Made by a program: the position numbers and the translations under genes | Shown: positions 1 to 8,578 of the stretch, one piece after another | Layout of the letters: each line of letters begins with the position of its first letter | Position numbering within the stretch: the stretch's first letter is position 1 | NCBI RefSeq assembly: GCF_900109145.1 | Contig: NZ_FNYY01000016.1 | Location: forward strand, 1 to 64,000 | Length of the DNA stretch: 64,000 bases | Reading direction: 5' to 3' | Source: Marinovum algicola | Lineage (GTDB): Bacteria > Pseudomonadota > Alphaproteobacteria > Rhodobacterales > Rhodobacteraceae | Notes under the pieces: model-generated | Seen by the model: only the letters and a program-made list of their open reading frames with translations | Told to the model about the DNA's origin: nothing | The model's database searches: none

Positions 1-327
1 AGCGGTGGTTCCGGTTCCGGCGGCAGCAAAGGGTCGGGCTCTGGCGGCTCGGGCAGCGGCGGCTCCGGTTCGGGTGGCAGCAAGGGCTCCGGTTCTGGCG
101 GCTCCGGCAGCGGTGGCTCCGGTTCCGGTGGCAGCAAAGGCTCCGGTTCCGGCGGCTCGGGCAGCGGATCCGGAGGCTCCGGTTCCGGCAGCGGTGGCTC
201 TGGCTCTGGCTCGGGCGGTTCCGGCAGCGGATCCGGTGGCTCGGGCTCCGGTGGGTCCAAGGGATCCGGCTCTGGCGGGTCAGGCAGCGGTGGCTCCAAG
301 GGCTCGGGGACCGGCGGGTCCAAGGGC
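1..327 (+). repeat. In-frame tandem repeat coding Gly-Ser-Lys
   Basis: Three consecutive units of 54 bp start at bases 19, 73 and 127, each coding 18 residues with a GGSK core. Beyond about base 180 the period breaks into 6- and 9-residue variants, and the GGSK motif returns near 250, 290 and 313. The repeat stops at the acidic tail. This is coding repetition, not an intergenic satellite. Confidence 0.8.
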
Positions 328-501
328 ACCGAGGATTGGGCGGCGGCGTCCGGTCTGCCGGCCTTTACCCCCGATCCGACCGATTATCCCGACATGTCGG
401 AAGACGCGGTCATGAAGATGATGACCCAGGGCGCGGACGATCAGGAAACGCCCGAAGACGAGACCCCGGACGACTGGGACGACAGCGACATCATGGTCTG
501 A
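1..501 (+). CDS. Gly/Ser/Lys-repeat protein, 3' end only
   Basis: The reading frame is open from base 1 to a TGA at 499-501, so the start lies outside the window. About the first 109 residues are a low-complexity Gly-Ser tract with Lys at regular places (GGSKGSGSGGSGSGGSGS units). A short unique acidic tail follows, beginning EDWAAASGLPAFTP and ending DDWDDSDIMV. Codon choice within the repeat varies (TCC, TCG, AGC, TCT for Ser), so the protein pattern has been kept while the DNA drifted. The tract resembles a flexible linker or a surface-exposed spacer. No family is recognised. The real gene must be longer upstream, and nothing here shows what its main domain is. Confidence 0.75.
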   Translation, partial: SGGSGSGGSKGSGSGGSGSGGSGSGGSKGSGSGGSGSGGSGSGGSKGSGSGGSGSGSGGSGSGSGGSGSGSGGSGSGSGGSGSGGSKGSGSGGSGSGGSKGSGTGGSKGTEDWAAASGLPAFTPDPTDYPDMSEDAVMKMMTQGADDQETPEDETPDDWDDSDIMV

Positions 502-582
502 GCCTCCGGCCCGACATGACGAAAACGCGCGGCACGAGAAATCGTGCCGCGCGTGCCATTTGCAGGCCAGGCCCGCGCGAGG

Positions 583-1806
583 TCAGTAATTCCACATCGT
601 GCCGTCTTCGAGCCGCACGACCGGATGGCTGCCGGGCTGGTATTCGTAGCGCGCGACTTCGGTTTCGTCGAAATCCACGCCAAGCCCCGGCGCGTCCGAG
701 ACATAGACCATGCCGTTCTCCATCCGGTGCTCCGACGGAAACAGCGCGTCGCATTCCGGGGTGCCCAGCACCAGGTATTCCTGCACGCCAAAGTTCGGCG
801 CCCAGGCGTTGAGATGCGCCTGCGCCGCCATGCAGAGCGGTGAATGGCTGGGCGCACCGTGGAAACCGGTCTTGACGTGGTGCAGCGCGGCCAGATCGAC
901 GATCCGTTTCACATGGGTGATGCCGCCGGCATAGGTCACCGCGACGCGGATGTAATCGATCAGCTCCTGCTCGATCAGCTTGTTGCAATCGTAGATCGAA
1001 TTGAACACCTCGCCGATGGCCACCGGCACCGTGGAATGCCGGCGCAGGAGCTTCAGCGCGTCCTGATCGTCGGCCGGGGTCGGATCTTCCAGCCAGAACA
1101 GGCCGACCGGCTCCACCGCCTTGGCAAATTCCGCCGCCTCGCGCGGGGTCAGCCGGTGGTGCACATCGTGCAGGATGTGCAGCTCGGGGCCAAACCGCTC
1201 GCGGATCCGCATCAGCGCCTCGGGCATGAAGCGCATGTATTTGCCGCTGTCCCATATCTCGACCGTGGGCCGGATGCCGCTGTAATCGGTGATGTAGTTC
1301 CGGGCGCCCTTTTCCTCCGGCACCGCATAGCTGGCCGTCGGCATGCCGGGAATGCCGCATTGCACCCGCACCGCCTTGTAGCCTTCGTCGACATAGGCGG
1401 CGACGGAGTCCATCAAATCCTCGAGATCGGCGCCGGTGGCATGGGCGTAACACATGGCGCCGTCACGGCTCTTGCCGCCAAAGAGCTGATACAGCGGCAT
1501 GTTCGCCAGCTTGCCCTTGATATCCCAGAGCGCCATGTCGATGGCGCCATATGCCGCCATGGCAATCGGCCCGCGCCGGAAATAGGCGCCGCGATAGAGG
1601 AATTGCCAGATATCCTCGGAATTGCGCGGGTCCATGCCGATCAGATTGGGGATCAGGTAATCCTGAAGGTATTTCGCCGGCAGGGTCTCGCGGTTGTTCA
1701 GCGTCGCATCGCCGAGACCGTAGACACCCTGATCGGTCATGATCTTGAGCGTGACATAATTCTTCTTGGGGCCGCCGACAAAGACCCTGGCGTCGGTGAT
1801 TTTCAT
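583..1806 (-). CDS. manD: D-mannonate dehydratase, enolase superfamily (ManD/RspA type)
   Basis: The 407-residue product belongs to the mandelate racemase/enolase superfamily. It starts MKITDARVFVGGPKKNYVTLK and carries the barrel metal-site motifs WLEDPTP and IGEVFNS and the FHGAPSHSPLC segment typical of ManD proteins. The expected reaction is D-mannonate to 2-keto-3-deoxy-gluconate. Length matches the family. The ATG is preceded by an AGGAGGAG ribosome site. It lies 71 bp downstream of the Gfo/Idh/MocA gene on the same strand, which suggests an operon for uronate or sugar-acid use. Some RspA-like members act poorly on mannonate, so the exact substrate is inferred. Confidence 0.85.
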   Translation of the reverse strand: MKITDARVFVGGPKKNYVTLKIMTDQGVYGLGDATLNNRETLPAKYLQDYLIPNLIGMDPRNSEDIWQFLYRGAYFRRGPIAMAAYGAIDMALWDIKGKLANMPLYQLFGGKSRDGAMCYAHATGADLEDLMDSVAAYVDEGYKAVRVQCGIPGMPTASYAVPEEKGARNYITDYSGIRPTVEIWDSGKYMRFMPEALMRIRERFGPELHILHDVHHRLTPREAAEFAKAVEPVGLFWLEDPTPADDQDALKLLRRHSTVPVAIGEVFNSIYDCNKLIEQELIDYIRVAVTYAGGITHVKRIVDLAALHHVKTGFHGAPSHSPLCMAAQAHLNAWAPNFGVQEYLVLGTPECDALFPSEHRMENGMVYVSDAPGLGVDFDETEVARYEYQPGSHPVVRLEDGTMWNY

Positions 1807-1877
1807 GCTGTCTCCTCCTGAAAAAGCCGCCCCCGCGCCCTCTGCGCGGCACCGGGCGGGGAATACCTGGGGCGGGC

Positions 1878-3017
1878 TCAGCCCAGATCGGTCACATCAG
1901 TCCAGCTCCGGTTCTGGCGGAGCCGCTCGATGATCTTCTGGTCGCGGCTGCCCTCTGCAAAGGTCGGGTAGGGCGCCACCGTCTCGCCCTGGATGTCGCG
2001 CAGGAACTCCCGCGCGAGGTAATGCCAGCACAATTCGGTCTCGCCCGCGACTTCAGGCATCCCGGCGGCAATCTCCGGCGGCAGGGCCTGCGCCTGCCAC
2101 TGTTTGTCGGCGCCGTAGTGAAAGAGCTGGCCGCTGCCGTAATGGCCCTTGATGTAGATCGCGCCGGCGGTGCCATAGACCACGATGTGATCTTCGTGAA
2201 AGCGCGGCACCAGACCGCCGTGCTTGAACAGCACCGACACCGGCTTGTCGGCCAACGGGCTTTCGAGCTGCGCCATCACGGTATACGACCATTCGACATT
2301 GCTCTCGCCCCATTGCAGCGCGGGATCCTCCAGGTTCTCGGGGATGAAGTTCCGCCGCGTGGCAAAGTTGTGCACCCCCTCGACGATGGGCGCGCGACCC
2401 AGATCGTCGCGCACCTCGCCGGCGATGTTGAGGATGCGGTCGCCGACAAGAGCGCAGGCAATCGACAGCGTGTGGGTGAAATTGTTGTTGAGCCGCCCGC
2501 CGCCCTGTTCGCGGCGGTGCGACCAGCCGAAGGGGATCGCGCGCTCGAGGTTGAAATGCGAGATGCATTCGATTTCGGTCGGTTCGCCAATCGCGCCTTC
2601 GGCCACTAGTTGCCGGGCGTGCAGCACCGAGGGCGTGTAGCGGAAGCTGGCGGCATAGGCGGTTTTCACCCCCCGGGCGGCCGCCAGATCGCGCAGTTCG
2701 ACGGCGGTTTCCGCGCTCTCGGTCATCGGTTTGTCGCAGAACACATGGCAGCCGGCGGCAATGGCGGATTTGATCGGCGCGTAATGCGCCCCGCCGGGGG
2801 TGGCGATCGAGACGATATCGGGCTGGCAGGCGGCCAGCGCCGCATCCCAATCGGTGCCGGCATAGGGAATGCCGCCGGCCTCGGCCACCTCTTCGACCAC
2901 CCGCGGCGTGCGGCCGACGATGCCGACAATCTCGGCCCCGGCGCCGCGAAAGGCATCGGCATGGCCTTGGCCGGCAAAGCCGGTGCCGGAAATCAGAACT
3001 TTCAACGGGGCGCTCAT
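1878..3017 (-). CDS. Gfo/Idh/MocA-family oxidoreductase
   Basis: This 379-residue NAD(P)-dependent sugar dehydrogenase has an N-terminal Rossmann fold (ISGTGFAGQGHADAF near residues 9-23). It also has the family's catalytic Lys-Pro motif, read here as CDKPMTES, and a C-terminal alpha/beta dimerisation domain. A GGAGGAC ribosome site precedes the ATG. It is upstream of the mannonate dehydratase on the same strand and probably feeds or drains the same pathway by oxidising a sugar or inositol-like substrate. The substrate cannot be read from sequence. The divergent region upstream holds a 12-bp palindrome that could be its operator. Confidence 0.8.
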   Translation of the reverse strand: MSAPLKVLISGTGFAGQGHADAFRGAGAEIVGIVGRTPRVVEEVAEAGGIPYAGTDWDAALAACQPDIVSIATPGGAHYAPIKSAIAAGCHVFCDKPMTESAETAVELRDLAAARGVKTAYAASFRYTPSVLHARQLVAEGAIGEPTEIECISHFNLERAIPFGWSHRREQGGGRLNNNFTHTLSIACALVGDRILNIAGEVRDDLGRAPIVEGVHNFATRRNFIPENLEDPALQWGESNVEWSYTVMAQLESPLADKPVSVLFKHGGLVPRFHEDHIVVYGTAGAIYIKGHYGSGQLFHYGADKQWQAQALPPEIAAGMPEVAGETELCWHYLAREFLRDIQGETVAPYPTFAEGSRDQKIIERLRQNRSWTDVTDLG

Positions 3018-3040
3018 GGGGTCCTCCTCAAATTAGACGA

Positions 3041-3052
3041 CTAGTATACTAG
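3041..3052. promoter_or_regulatory. Perfect palindrome, candidate operator
   Basis: CTAGTATACTAG is a 12-bp perfect palindrome 24 bp upstream of the oxidoreductase start, in the 171-bp divergent gap. The TAGTATACTA core resembles sites of GntR-type regulators of the FadR/UxuR kind, which often control uronate genes. No such regulator is in the window, so its binding protein is unknown. Confidence 0.4.
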
Positions 3053-3188
3053 ATGCTTTACTTAAGCGGAGCAATGGCAATTTACACCCCTGCGCAGGAC
3101 TTGGCCGGTGCGATTTTCCGGTTACATTTCCTCCTGAATTCAGATATTTAACGGGGGATGGCCGGGAATTTCGACAGGAGTGACTTGC

Positions 3189-4388
3189 ATGACGCCCGAT
3201 TGGATGCGCGACGCCGCCCGACGCTACGAAAGCTGCAACCGGGCGACGCTTCGCTGGCTTGTCGCGCGCGACGATCCGGGGGCCGGCTTCCTCGACACCA
3301 AGGTGCATTCGATCACCGGGCAGGATTACGATGCCACCTCGGGGCTGCGCGGCCCCGGGTATACCTATGGCTGGATTCAGGGGCGCGGGCTCGAGGCACT
3401 GGCCACATTTGCCGGCCACTACCGGGGCACCGATGCGGCCTTTGCCGCCGAACTGGAAACCGCCGCCTCGGCGCTGTACCGGCGGCTGGCCGAGCTGCAC
3501 GCCCGCGACGGGCACGCCTATTTCCTGTATGACCGCGACCTGCGGCCGGTGGTGTCGCGCGACGGCGACCTCGCGCCGCAGACCGAAGCCGGCGCGATCT
3601 TCAGCTATTCAGATGCCTTCGTGGCCAAGGGGCTCTGTGCCGCCGCGCCTCTGTTCGCGCCCGAGGCACAGACCCGCCATCTTGCCTCTCTGATGTCGGT
3701 GATCGACGCGATCGAGGACGGCCGGTTCCAGATGGACGAAACCAGGCCATTGTTGCCCGCAAGCGTGGACGCGGAGCCGGACGATTTCGGCCCGCGCATG
3801 ATCCTGCTGGCGGCGGCGGGGCTGCTGCACCGCCTGGGCCATTCCGACAAGACCGGCTTTGCCGACCGGTTCATCGATCACGTGCTGGAGCGCCATTTCG
3901 ACCCCGCCTCCGGCCTGCTGCTGACCATCCGCGGCGAGGACATCTGCAACATCGGCCATGCCGTGGAATTCTGCGGCTTTGCCTTCGAACATCTCCTGAC
4001 CCGCCCCGACGATCCGCGGATCGCGCCGCTGGTCGACATCCTGCTGCGCTGTCTCGCGGTCGGAATGCAGGGCCCGGGGATCGCGCTGTATCTGTCGGCG
4101 CGAACCGGCGACCTGGCCTCGCCGTATTTTCCCTGGTGGCCCATGCCCGAGGCGATCCGCGCCTGTGCCCTGGGCTTTCAGCTGACCGGCGACCGCCGGC
4201 TGATCGCGCCCTGGCAAGAGGCCGATGCGGCGTTCTTTTCGCACTATTGGCGCGACGACAAGAGCTTTGCCTATCAGACCAGAACCCTCGAGGGCCCGGT
4301 GGATTTTGTCCCGGCGACCCCCGATCTCGACCCCGGCTATCACACCGGGCTGAGCCTTCTGGCCGCGATCCGGGCGATCGGCGCCTAG
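3189..4388 (+). CDS. AGE-family (N-acylglucosamine 2-epimerase-like) epimerase/isomerase
   Basis: The 399-residue protein looks like an alpha/alpha-barrel sugar epimerase of the AGE superfamily. Features include GYTYGWIQGRGLEALATF near the N-terminus, NIGHAVEFCGFAFEHL (the conserved His-x2-Glu) in the middle, WWPMPEAIRACALGFQLTGD, and a terminal YHTGLSLLAA segment. Members interconvert sugar epimers or aldose-ketose pairs. I place the start at ATG 3189 because AGGAG at 3176-3180 is then 8 nt upstream; an in-frame GTG at 3180 would overlap that site. The gene is convergent with the ABC ATPase and overlaps it by 4 bp. It may supply or remove a sugar handled by the neighbouring amino-sugar operon. 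The substrate is unknown. Confidence 0.7.
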   Translation: MTPDWMRDAARRYESCNRATLRWLVARDDPGAGFLDTKVHSITGQDYDATSGLRGPGYTYGWIQGRGLEALATFAGHYRGTDAAFAAELETAASALYRRLAELHARDGHAYFLYDRDLRPVVSRDGDLAPQTEAGAIFSYSDAFVAKGLCAAAPLFAPEAQTRHLASLMSVIDAIEDGRFQMDETRPLLPASVDAEPDDFGPRMILLAAAGLLHRLGHSDKTGFADRFIDHVLERHFDPASGLLLTIRGEDICNIGHAVEFCGFAFEHLLTRPDDPRIAPLVDILLRCLAVGMQGPGIALYLSARTGDLASPYFPWWPMPEAIRACALGFQLTGDRRLIAPWQEADAAFFSHYWRDDKSFAYQTRTLEGPVDFVPATPDLDPGYHTGLSLLAAIRAIGA

Positions 4389-5449
4389 GCGTCGATACGC
4401 GCGCCGGTTTCGGCGTCGAAGAGCTGGGCGAAGACGGGGTCCACGGTCAGGCGGTGGCGCTCGCCGGGATGGCAATCAAAGCGTTCGCGCAGCAGCGCGG
4501 TGATCGACTGGCCGGCCAGATCGGCCTGGATCAGGGTTTCCGATCCGGTCTGCTCGCTCGACTCGATTGTCACGTTCAGCCCGGCTGGCTCGGCAGTATG
4601 GCGCAGGTGTTCGGGCCGCAGCCCGAGGTCGAAGGCACCCGAAAGCGCCCGGAACTGCGGCAGGTCGAGGCTCTGGCCATCCGCCAGCACCACGGCATCC
4701 GCGCCCGCCGTGCTGGTCACCGGCACGAAATTCATCGCCGGCGAGCCGATAAAGCCGGCAACAAAACGGTTGACCGGGCGGTCATAAAGCTCGAGCGGCC
4801 GGCCGACCTGTTCGACGTGGCCGTCGCGCATGACCACCACGATATCGGCCATTGTCATCGCCTCGATCTGGTCATGGGTGACATAGATCGTTGTGGTGCG
4901 CAGCCTTTGGTGCATCGCCTTCAGCTCGGCGCGCATCTGCACCCGCAGCTTGGCGTCGAGGTTCGACAGCGGCTCGTCGAACAGAAACACCTGCGGCTGC
5001 CGGACGATGGCGCGGCCCATGGCGACCCGCTGGCGCTGCCCGCCGGAAAGCTGCTTGGGAAAGCGGTCGAGAAGCCCGTCGATCCCGAGGATCGTGGCCG
5101 CCTCATGCACCGCCGTCTCGATGTCCTTTTTCGGTTTCTTCAGCAGGCGCAGCGAAAACCCCATGTTCTGGGCCACCGTCATATGCGGGTAGAGCGCATA
5201 GTTCTGAAACACCATGGCGATGTCGCGGTTCTTGGATTCGACGTCGTTGACCACCCGGTCGCCGATCCGGATGTCGCCGCTGGTGACCTCTTCGAGCCCG
5301 GCGATCAGCCGCAGGATGGTCGACTTGCCGCAGCCCGACGGCCCCACCAGCGCGGCAAAGGCGCCTTCGGGGATCTCGAAAGAGACGCCATGCAGGGTCT
5401 CGACGGGGCCAAAGCTTTTCCGGAGGTCATTGATTTCAACTTGGGTCAT
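4385..5449 (-). CDS. Sugar ABC transporter ATPase (UgpC/MalK type)
   Basis: The 354-residue ATPase has Walker A GPSGCGKST (about residues 36-44), signature LSGGQRQR, Walker B FLFDEPLSNLD and the switch His in VTHDQIEA. Its C-terminal OB-type regulatory domain is typical of CUT1 sugar importers. It is the last gene of the operon that begins near 12580, and energises the two permeases just upstream. Its 3' end overlaps the convergent epimerase gene by 4 bp. Confidence 0.92.
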   Translation of the reverse strand: MTQVEINDLRKSFGPVETLHGVSFEIPEGAFAALVGPSGCGKSTILRLIAGLEEVTSGDIRIGDRVVNDVESKNRDIAMVFQNYALYPHMTVAQNMGFSLRLLKKPKKDIETAVHEAATILGIDGLLDRFPKQLSGGQRQRVAMGRAIVRQPQVFLFDEPLSNLDAKLRVQMRAELKAMHQRLRTTTIYVTHDQIEAMTMADIVVVMRDGHVEQVGRPLELYDRPVNRFVAGFIGSPAMNFVPVTSTAGADAVVLADGQSLDLPQFRALSGAFDLGLRPEHLRHTAEPAGLNVTIESSEQTGSETLIQADLAGQSITALLRERFDCHPGERHRLTVDPVFAQLFDAETGARIDA

Positions 5450-5492
5450 TGCCGGTCTTTCAGAGGTCGGTGAGCGGAGGTCGCGCCTGGTT

Positions 5493-6335
5493 TCATTCTT
5501 TCATGCCGCTTGCCGCGATGCCTTCGACGAAGTTGCGGCGCAACAGGACAAAGGCGAGCACCGAGGGCACCATGACGGCGGCCGAGGCGGCGCTGAGCAG
5601 CGAAAGCTCCACGGTATAGGCACTCTGGAAATTCGCCAGACCGACCTCGATGGTGAACGAGGTCTTTCGGGTCAGGGTGATGATCGGCCAGGCAAAGGCG
5701 GTCCAGGCCTGGAAGAACGCCAGAACCGCCAGGGCGGCCAGCGGCCCGCGCAACAGCGGCACCACGATATGCCGGAAAATCCAGAATTCGCCGGCGCCAT
5801 CGATCCGCGCGGCTTCCAGCAGCTCGTCGGGGATCGAGGCGATGACATTCTGGCGGATCAGGAAGATCCCGAAGCTCATCACCAGATAGCCGATCAGCAA
5901 CCCGGTGATCGAGTTCAGCGCGCCAAGCGCCTTTACCTGGAAATAAAGCGGGATCATGTAGACTTCGAAGGGGATGATCGCCGTGGTCAGGAACAGGATG
6001 AAGATTACATTGATCGATCGGAAGGGGAACTTGGCCACCACATAGCCGGCCAGCGCCGAGGTTGCGACAATGGCGATCATCGACAGCGTCGCAAAGGCCA
6101 GGCTGTTGAACATCCAGCGCAGCAGCGGCGTCTCGGTGAAGACCGTGACAAAGTTTTCCAGCGTCGGGTTGCGGGGCAGGATGGTGGGCGGCCAGACCAG
6201 CATTTCCGCCGGTGTCTTGAAGCCGTTGGCGATCAGCATGATCAGCGGCAGCAGCAGCGCCAGGCAGATGAAGAACAGGCAGACATCGATCAGGAAGTTG
6301 CTGCGGCGGGCACGGGCCTTGGCGGACATGGTCAC
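5493..6335 (-). CDS. Sugar ABC transporter permease (MalG/UgpE type)
   Basis: The 280-residue inner-membrane permease has about six hydrophobic helices and an EAA-like loop (ELLEAARIDGAGEFWIFRHIVVPLLRGPLAA) that docks to the ATPase. The start drawn is GTG 6335, overlapping the previous stop as GTGA. An ATG at 6329, two codons later, is better spaced from the GGGGGG ribosome site, so the start is uncertain by two residues. It pairs with the upstream MalF-type permease in a CUT1 importer. Confidence 0.9.
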   Translation of the reverse strand: MTMSAKARARRSNFLIDVCLFFICLALLLPLIMLIANGFKTPAEMLVWPPTILPRNPTLENFVTVFTETPLLRWMFNSLAFATLSMIAIVATSALAGYVVAKFPFRSINVIFILFLTTAIIPFEVYMIPLYFQVKALGALNSITGLLIGYLVMSFGIFLIRQNVIASIPDELLEAARIDGAGEFWIFRHIVVPLLRGPLAALAVLAFFQAWTAFAWPIITLTRKTSFTIEVGLANFQSAYTVELSLLSAASAAVMVPSVLAFVLLRRNFVEGIAASGMKE

Positions 6336-7225
6336 TTCCCCCCTTTCTGACGCAGCATGCCGAACTGCACCGCGGTCAGCACCAGCACGATGGAGAGCAG
6401 GATGACAGCCTCGGCGGCGGCATAGCCGACACGGAAGTTCTGAAAGCTGTTTTCCAGCATGTCGAGCACCAGCACCCGCACCAGCCGGCCGGGCGCGCCC
6501 TGGGTGTCGGACGCCAGCACATAGGCCTGGGCATAGACGTTGAAGCCGGAAATCAGCGTCACCACCGAGACGTAGAGCGTGATCGGCTTCAACAGCGGCA
6601 CCGACATGAAGAAAAACGATTGGATGCCGTTGGCGCCGTCCAGCTTGGCGGCCTCATAGACCGATTTCGGCAGGTTGCGAAAGCCGACCAGATAGATCAG
6701 CACCGCATAGCCAAGGGTTTGCCAGGACACCAGAAGGATGATGCAGACCACCGACAGCACCGGATCGAACAGCCAGGCCTGCGCCTCGCCGCCAAGTGCC
6801 ACGATGACCGCGTTGAGCGGCCCGAGCTTGGCATCGAATATCCATTTCCACGCCATCGCCGCCGGCACCAGCGAGACCACATGCGGAATGAAGACCGCGG
6901 TTTCGTAGAACCCGGCAAAGCGGCTGCGGGTGCGGTGATAGATCACCCCGGCCAGCGCCATGGACACCGGGATCGTCACCGCCATGGCGCCAAAGGCGAT
7001 GATGGCGGTATTGGTCAGGGCATCGAGAAACTGGTCGTCGCCAAACAATTCGATGAAATTGGACAGGCCGACAAAGGTCTTGTCCCGCGACAGAAGGTTC
7101 CACTGGAACACGCTGAGCCGAAGCGTCTCGACGATGGGATACATCCGCACCCAGCCAAAGATCGCAAAGGTCGGAATGATCGCCATCACGGCGAACAGGA
7201 ACCGTTTTCGTTTCAGCATCGTCAT
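6332..7225 (-). CDS. Sugar ABC transporter permease (MalF/UgpA type)
   Basis: The 297-residue permease begins MTMLKRKRFLFAVMAIIPTFAIFGWVRMYPI and has the docking loop YEAAKLDGANGIQSFFFMSVPLLKP. It is the second membrane subunit of the importer, between the binding protein and the MalG-type permease, and overlaps the next gene by 4 bp, consistent with translational coupling. Confidence 0.9.
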   Translation of the reverse strand: MTMLKRKRFLFAVMAIIPTFAIFGWVRMYPIVETLRLSVFQWNLLSRDKTFVGLSNFIELFGDDQFLDALTNTAIIAFGAMAVTIPVSMALAGVIYHRTRSRFAGFYETAVFIPHVVSLVPAAMAWKWIFDAKLGPLNAVIVALGGEAQAWLFDPVLSVVCIILLVSWQTLGYAVLIYLVGFRNLPKSVYEAAKLDGANGIQSFFFMSVPLLKPITLYVSVVTLISGFNVYAQAYVLASDTQGAPGRLVRVLVLDMLENSFQNFRVGYAAAEAVILLSIVLVLTAVQFGMLRQKGGK

Positions 7226-7282
7226 ACCCCTGGTTTCGGGCGGCCCGGCTAGAGAGAGAGGCGCCGGGCCGCCGGATGGCGT

Positions 7283-8578
7283 TTACTCGGCCAGGATGCC
7301 GGCGCGATCGAGGATCGCGTTGGTCTCTTCCTCGGCGGATTCGAGCAGTGCCATCATCGCCGCGTCATCCCCGGCAAGCGAGGGGTCGGCAAAGGCTTCG
7401 GTTAGAACCGCCGCGAAACGCGTCAGGATCTCGTTGATCGGCTCGATCGAGGGCAGGGTGAACAGATCGTAATCCTCGGGCAGATCGACAAAGGCCGAAA
7501 ACTGCGGCTTGGCCTCGATGACGCCGCTGTAATCCACGCCCGCCCGGTTCGGCAGCCAGCCGACATTGTCGAGCAGCCAGATCAGGTGCTCGGGCTTGTT
7601 GGCCTCGATGGCAAAGGCCCAGGCCGCGTCCTGCGCCGCGTCGGAGCCGCCGGAAACATAGAGATTGACCGGCAGCGCGATGGAGCCGCGCGGCAGCAGC
7701 GCCGTGTCATAGTTGAGCTCGGGCGCCTTTTTCTCGGTGTCGCCGATCACCCAGCTTTCCCGGATAAACATCGCGGTCTGGCCGCGTTGAAAGGCGGCCG
7801 CATCGGCCGGCATGTCGATGGTGACGGTCTTGTCGCCGCTGACCGCGTTCACATATTGCCGCAGCGCCGCCAGACCAGCCTCATTGGCATAGGCGGCGCG
7901 GTATTTGTCGCCGACCGGTTCCAGCAGCGCGCCGCCGAACTGGTGCATGTTGATCCAGAACTTCTCGGCAATGCCGCCGCCGCCGCCGGACAGGCGCAGC
8001 GACCAGCCCGAGACCGTCGGATTGCCATCGGCATCGCGCTGGGTCAGCTTGGCGGCATAGTCGTCATATTCCTCCATCGTCGTCGGCGGGCCGTCCAGGC
8101 CGGCCTCGGCCAGCATGTCGGTGTTGTAGAACAGCGCGCCCTGGCCACGGAACAGCGGCACGCCGTAGACGGTGCCGTCCACCGTGGCGGTGTCGCGGAA
8201 GAACGGTTCGAAATTGCCGGCATCATTGACGAAGTCGGCGATGTCGTCGGGCGCGGGCGGCAGCAGATCGTTCACGATATAGCGGTTCGCCGTCGATCCG
8301 ATGAGTTCGAGTACCGTGGCATCGTCAAGCCCGGACGACAGGCCCAGCGCCACCCGCTTTTCGTGATCGCGCAGGCCGATCGGCTCGACGATCACGTTGA
8401 GATCGGGATATTCGTCGCTCATGCCCTCGGCCACGCGCTCGTAGAAATCCGCCAGTTCCGGGAAGCCGCCCCAGATCACGACGTCCTGCGCCTGGGCCGA
8501 CAGCGTGCCGGCCAGCATCAGCCCGGCAGACCACATGGTCGCCCTGGCGACGGTTCCGTTTCTACCCCTGAATGTCAT
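7283..8578 (-). CDS. Sugar ABC transporter substrate-binding protein
   Basis: The 431-residue periplasmic protein begins MTFRGRNGTVARATMWSAGLMLAGTLSAQAQ, a clear Sec signal peptide with likely cleavage at AQA-QD. The remainder is a cluster-D (MalE-like) binding protein (DVVIWGGFPELADFYERVAEGMSDEYPDLNV). The start at ATG 8578 is supported by AAGGAGAG upstream; longer in-frame versions lack a signal peptide at the N-terminus. The first 17 bp overlap the end of the ceramidase-like gene. From operon context the ligand is probably an amino sugar or an amino-sugar-containing oligomer. Confidence 0.88.
   Translation of the reverse strand: MTFRGRNGTVARATMWSAGLMLAGTLSAQAQDVVIWGGFPELADFYERVAEGMSDEYPDLNVIVEPIGLRDHEKRVALGLSSGLDDATVLELIGSTANRYIVNDLLPPAPDDIADFVNDAGNFEPFFRDTATVDGTVYGVPLFRGQGALFYNTDMLAEAGLDGPPTTMEEYDDYAAKLTQRDADGNPTVSGWSLRLSGGGGGIAEKFWINMHQFGGALLEPVGDKYRAAYANEAGLAALRQYVNAVSGDKTVTIDMPADAAAFQRGQTAMFIRESWVIGDTEKKAPELNYDTALLPRGSIALPVNLYVSGGSDAAQDAAWAFAIEANKPEHLIWLLDNVGWLPNRAGVDYSGVIEAKPQFSAFVDLPEDYDLFTLPSIEPINEILTRFAAVLTEAFADPSLAGDDAAMMALLESAEEETNAILDRAGILAE

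Noticed and set aside
1-327. CRISPR array or intergenic satellite
   Set aside because: The repeats are in-frame coding Gly-Ser units without spacers of constant length.
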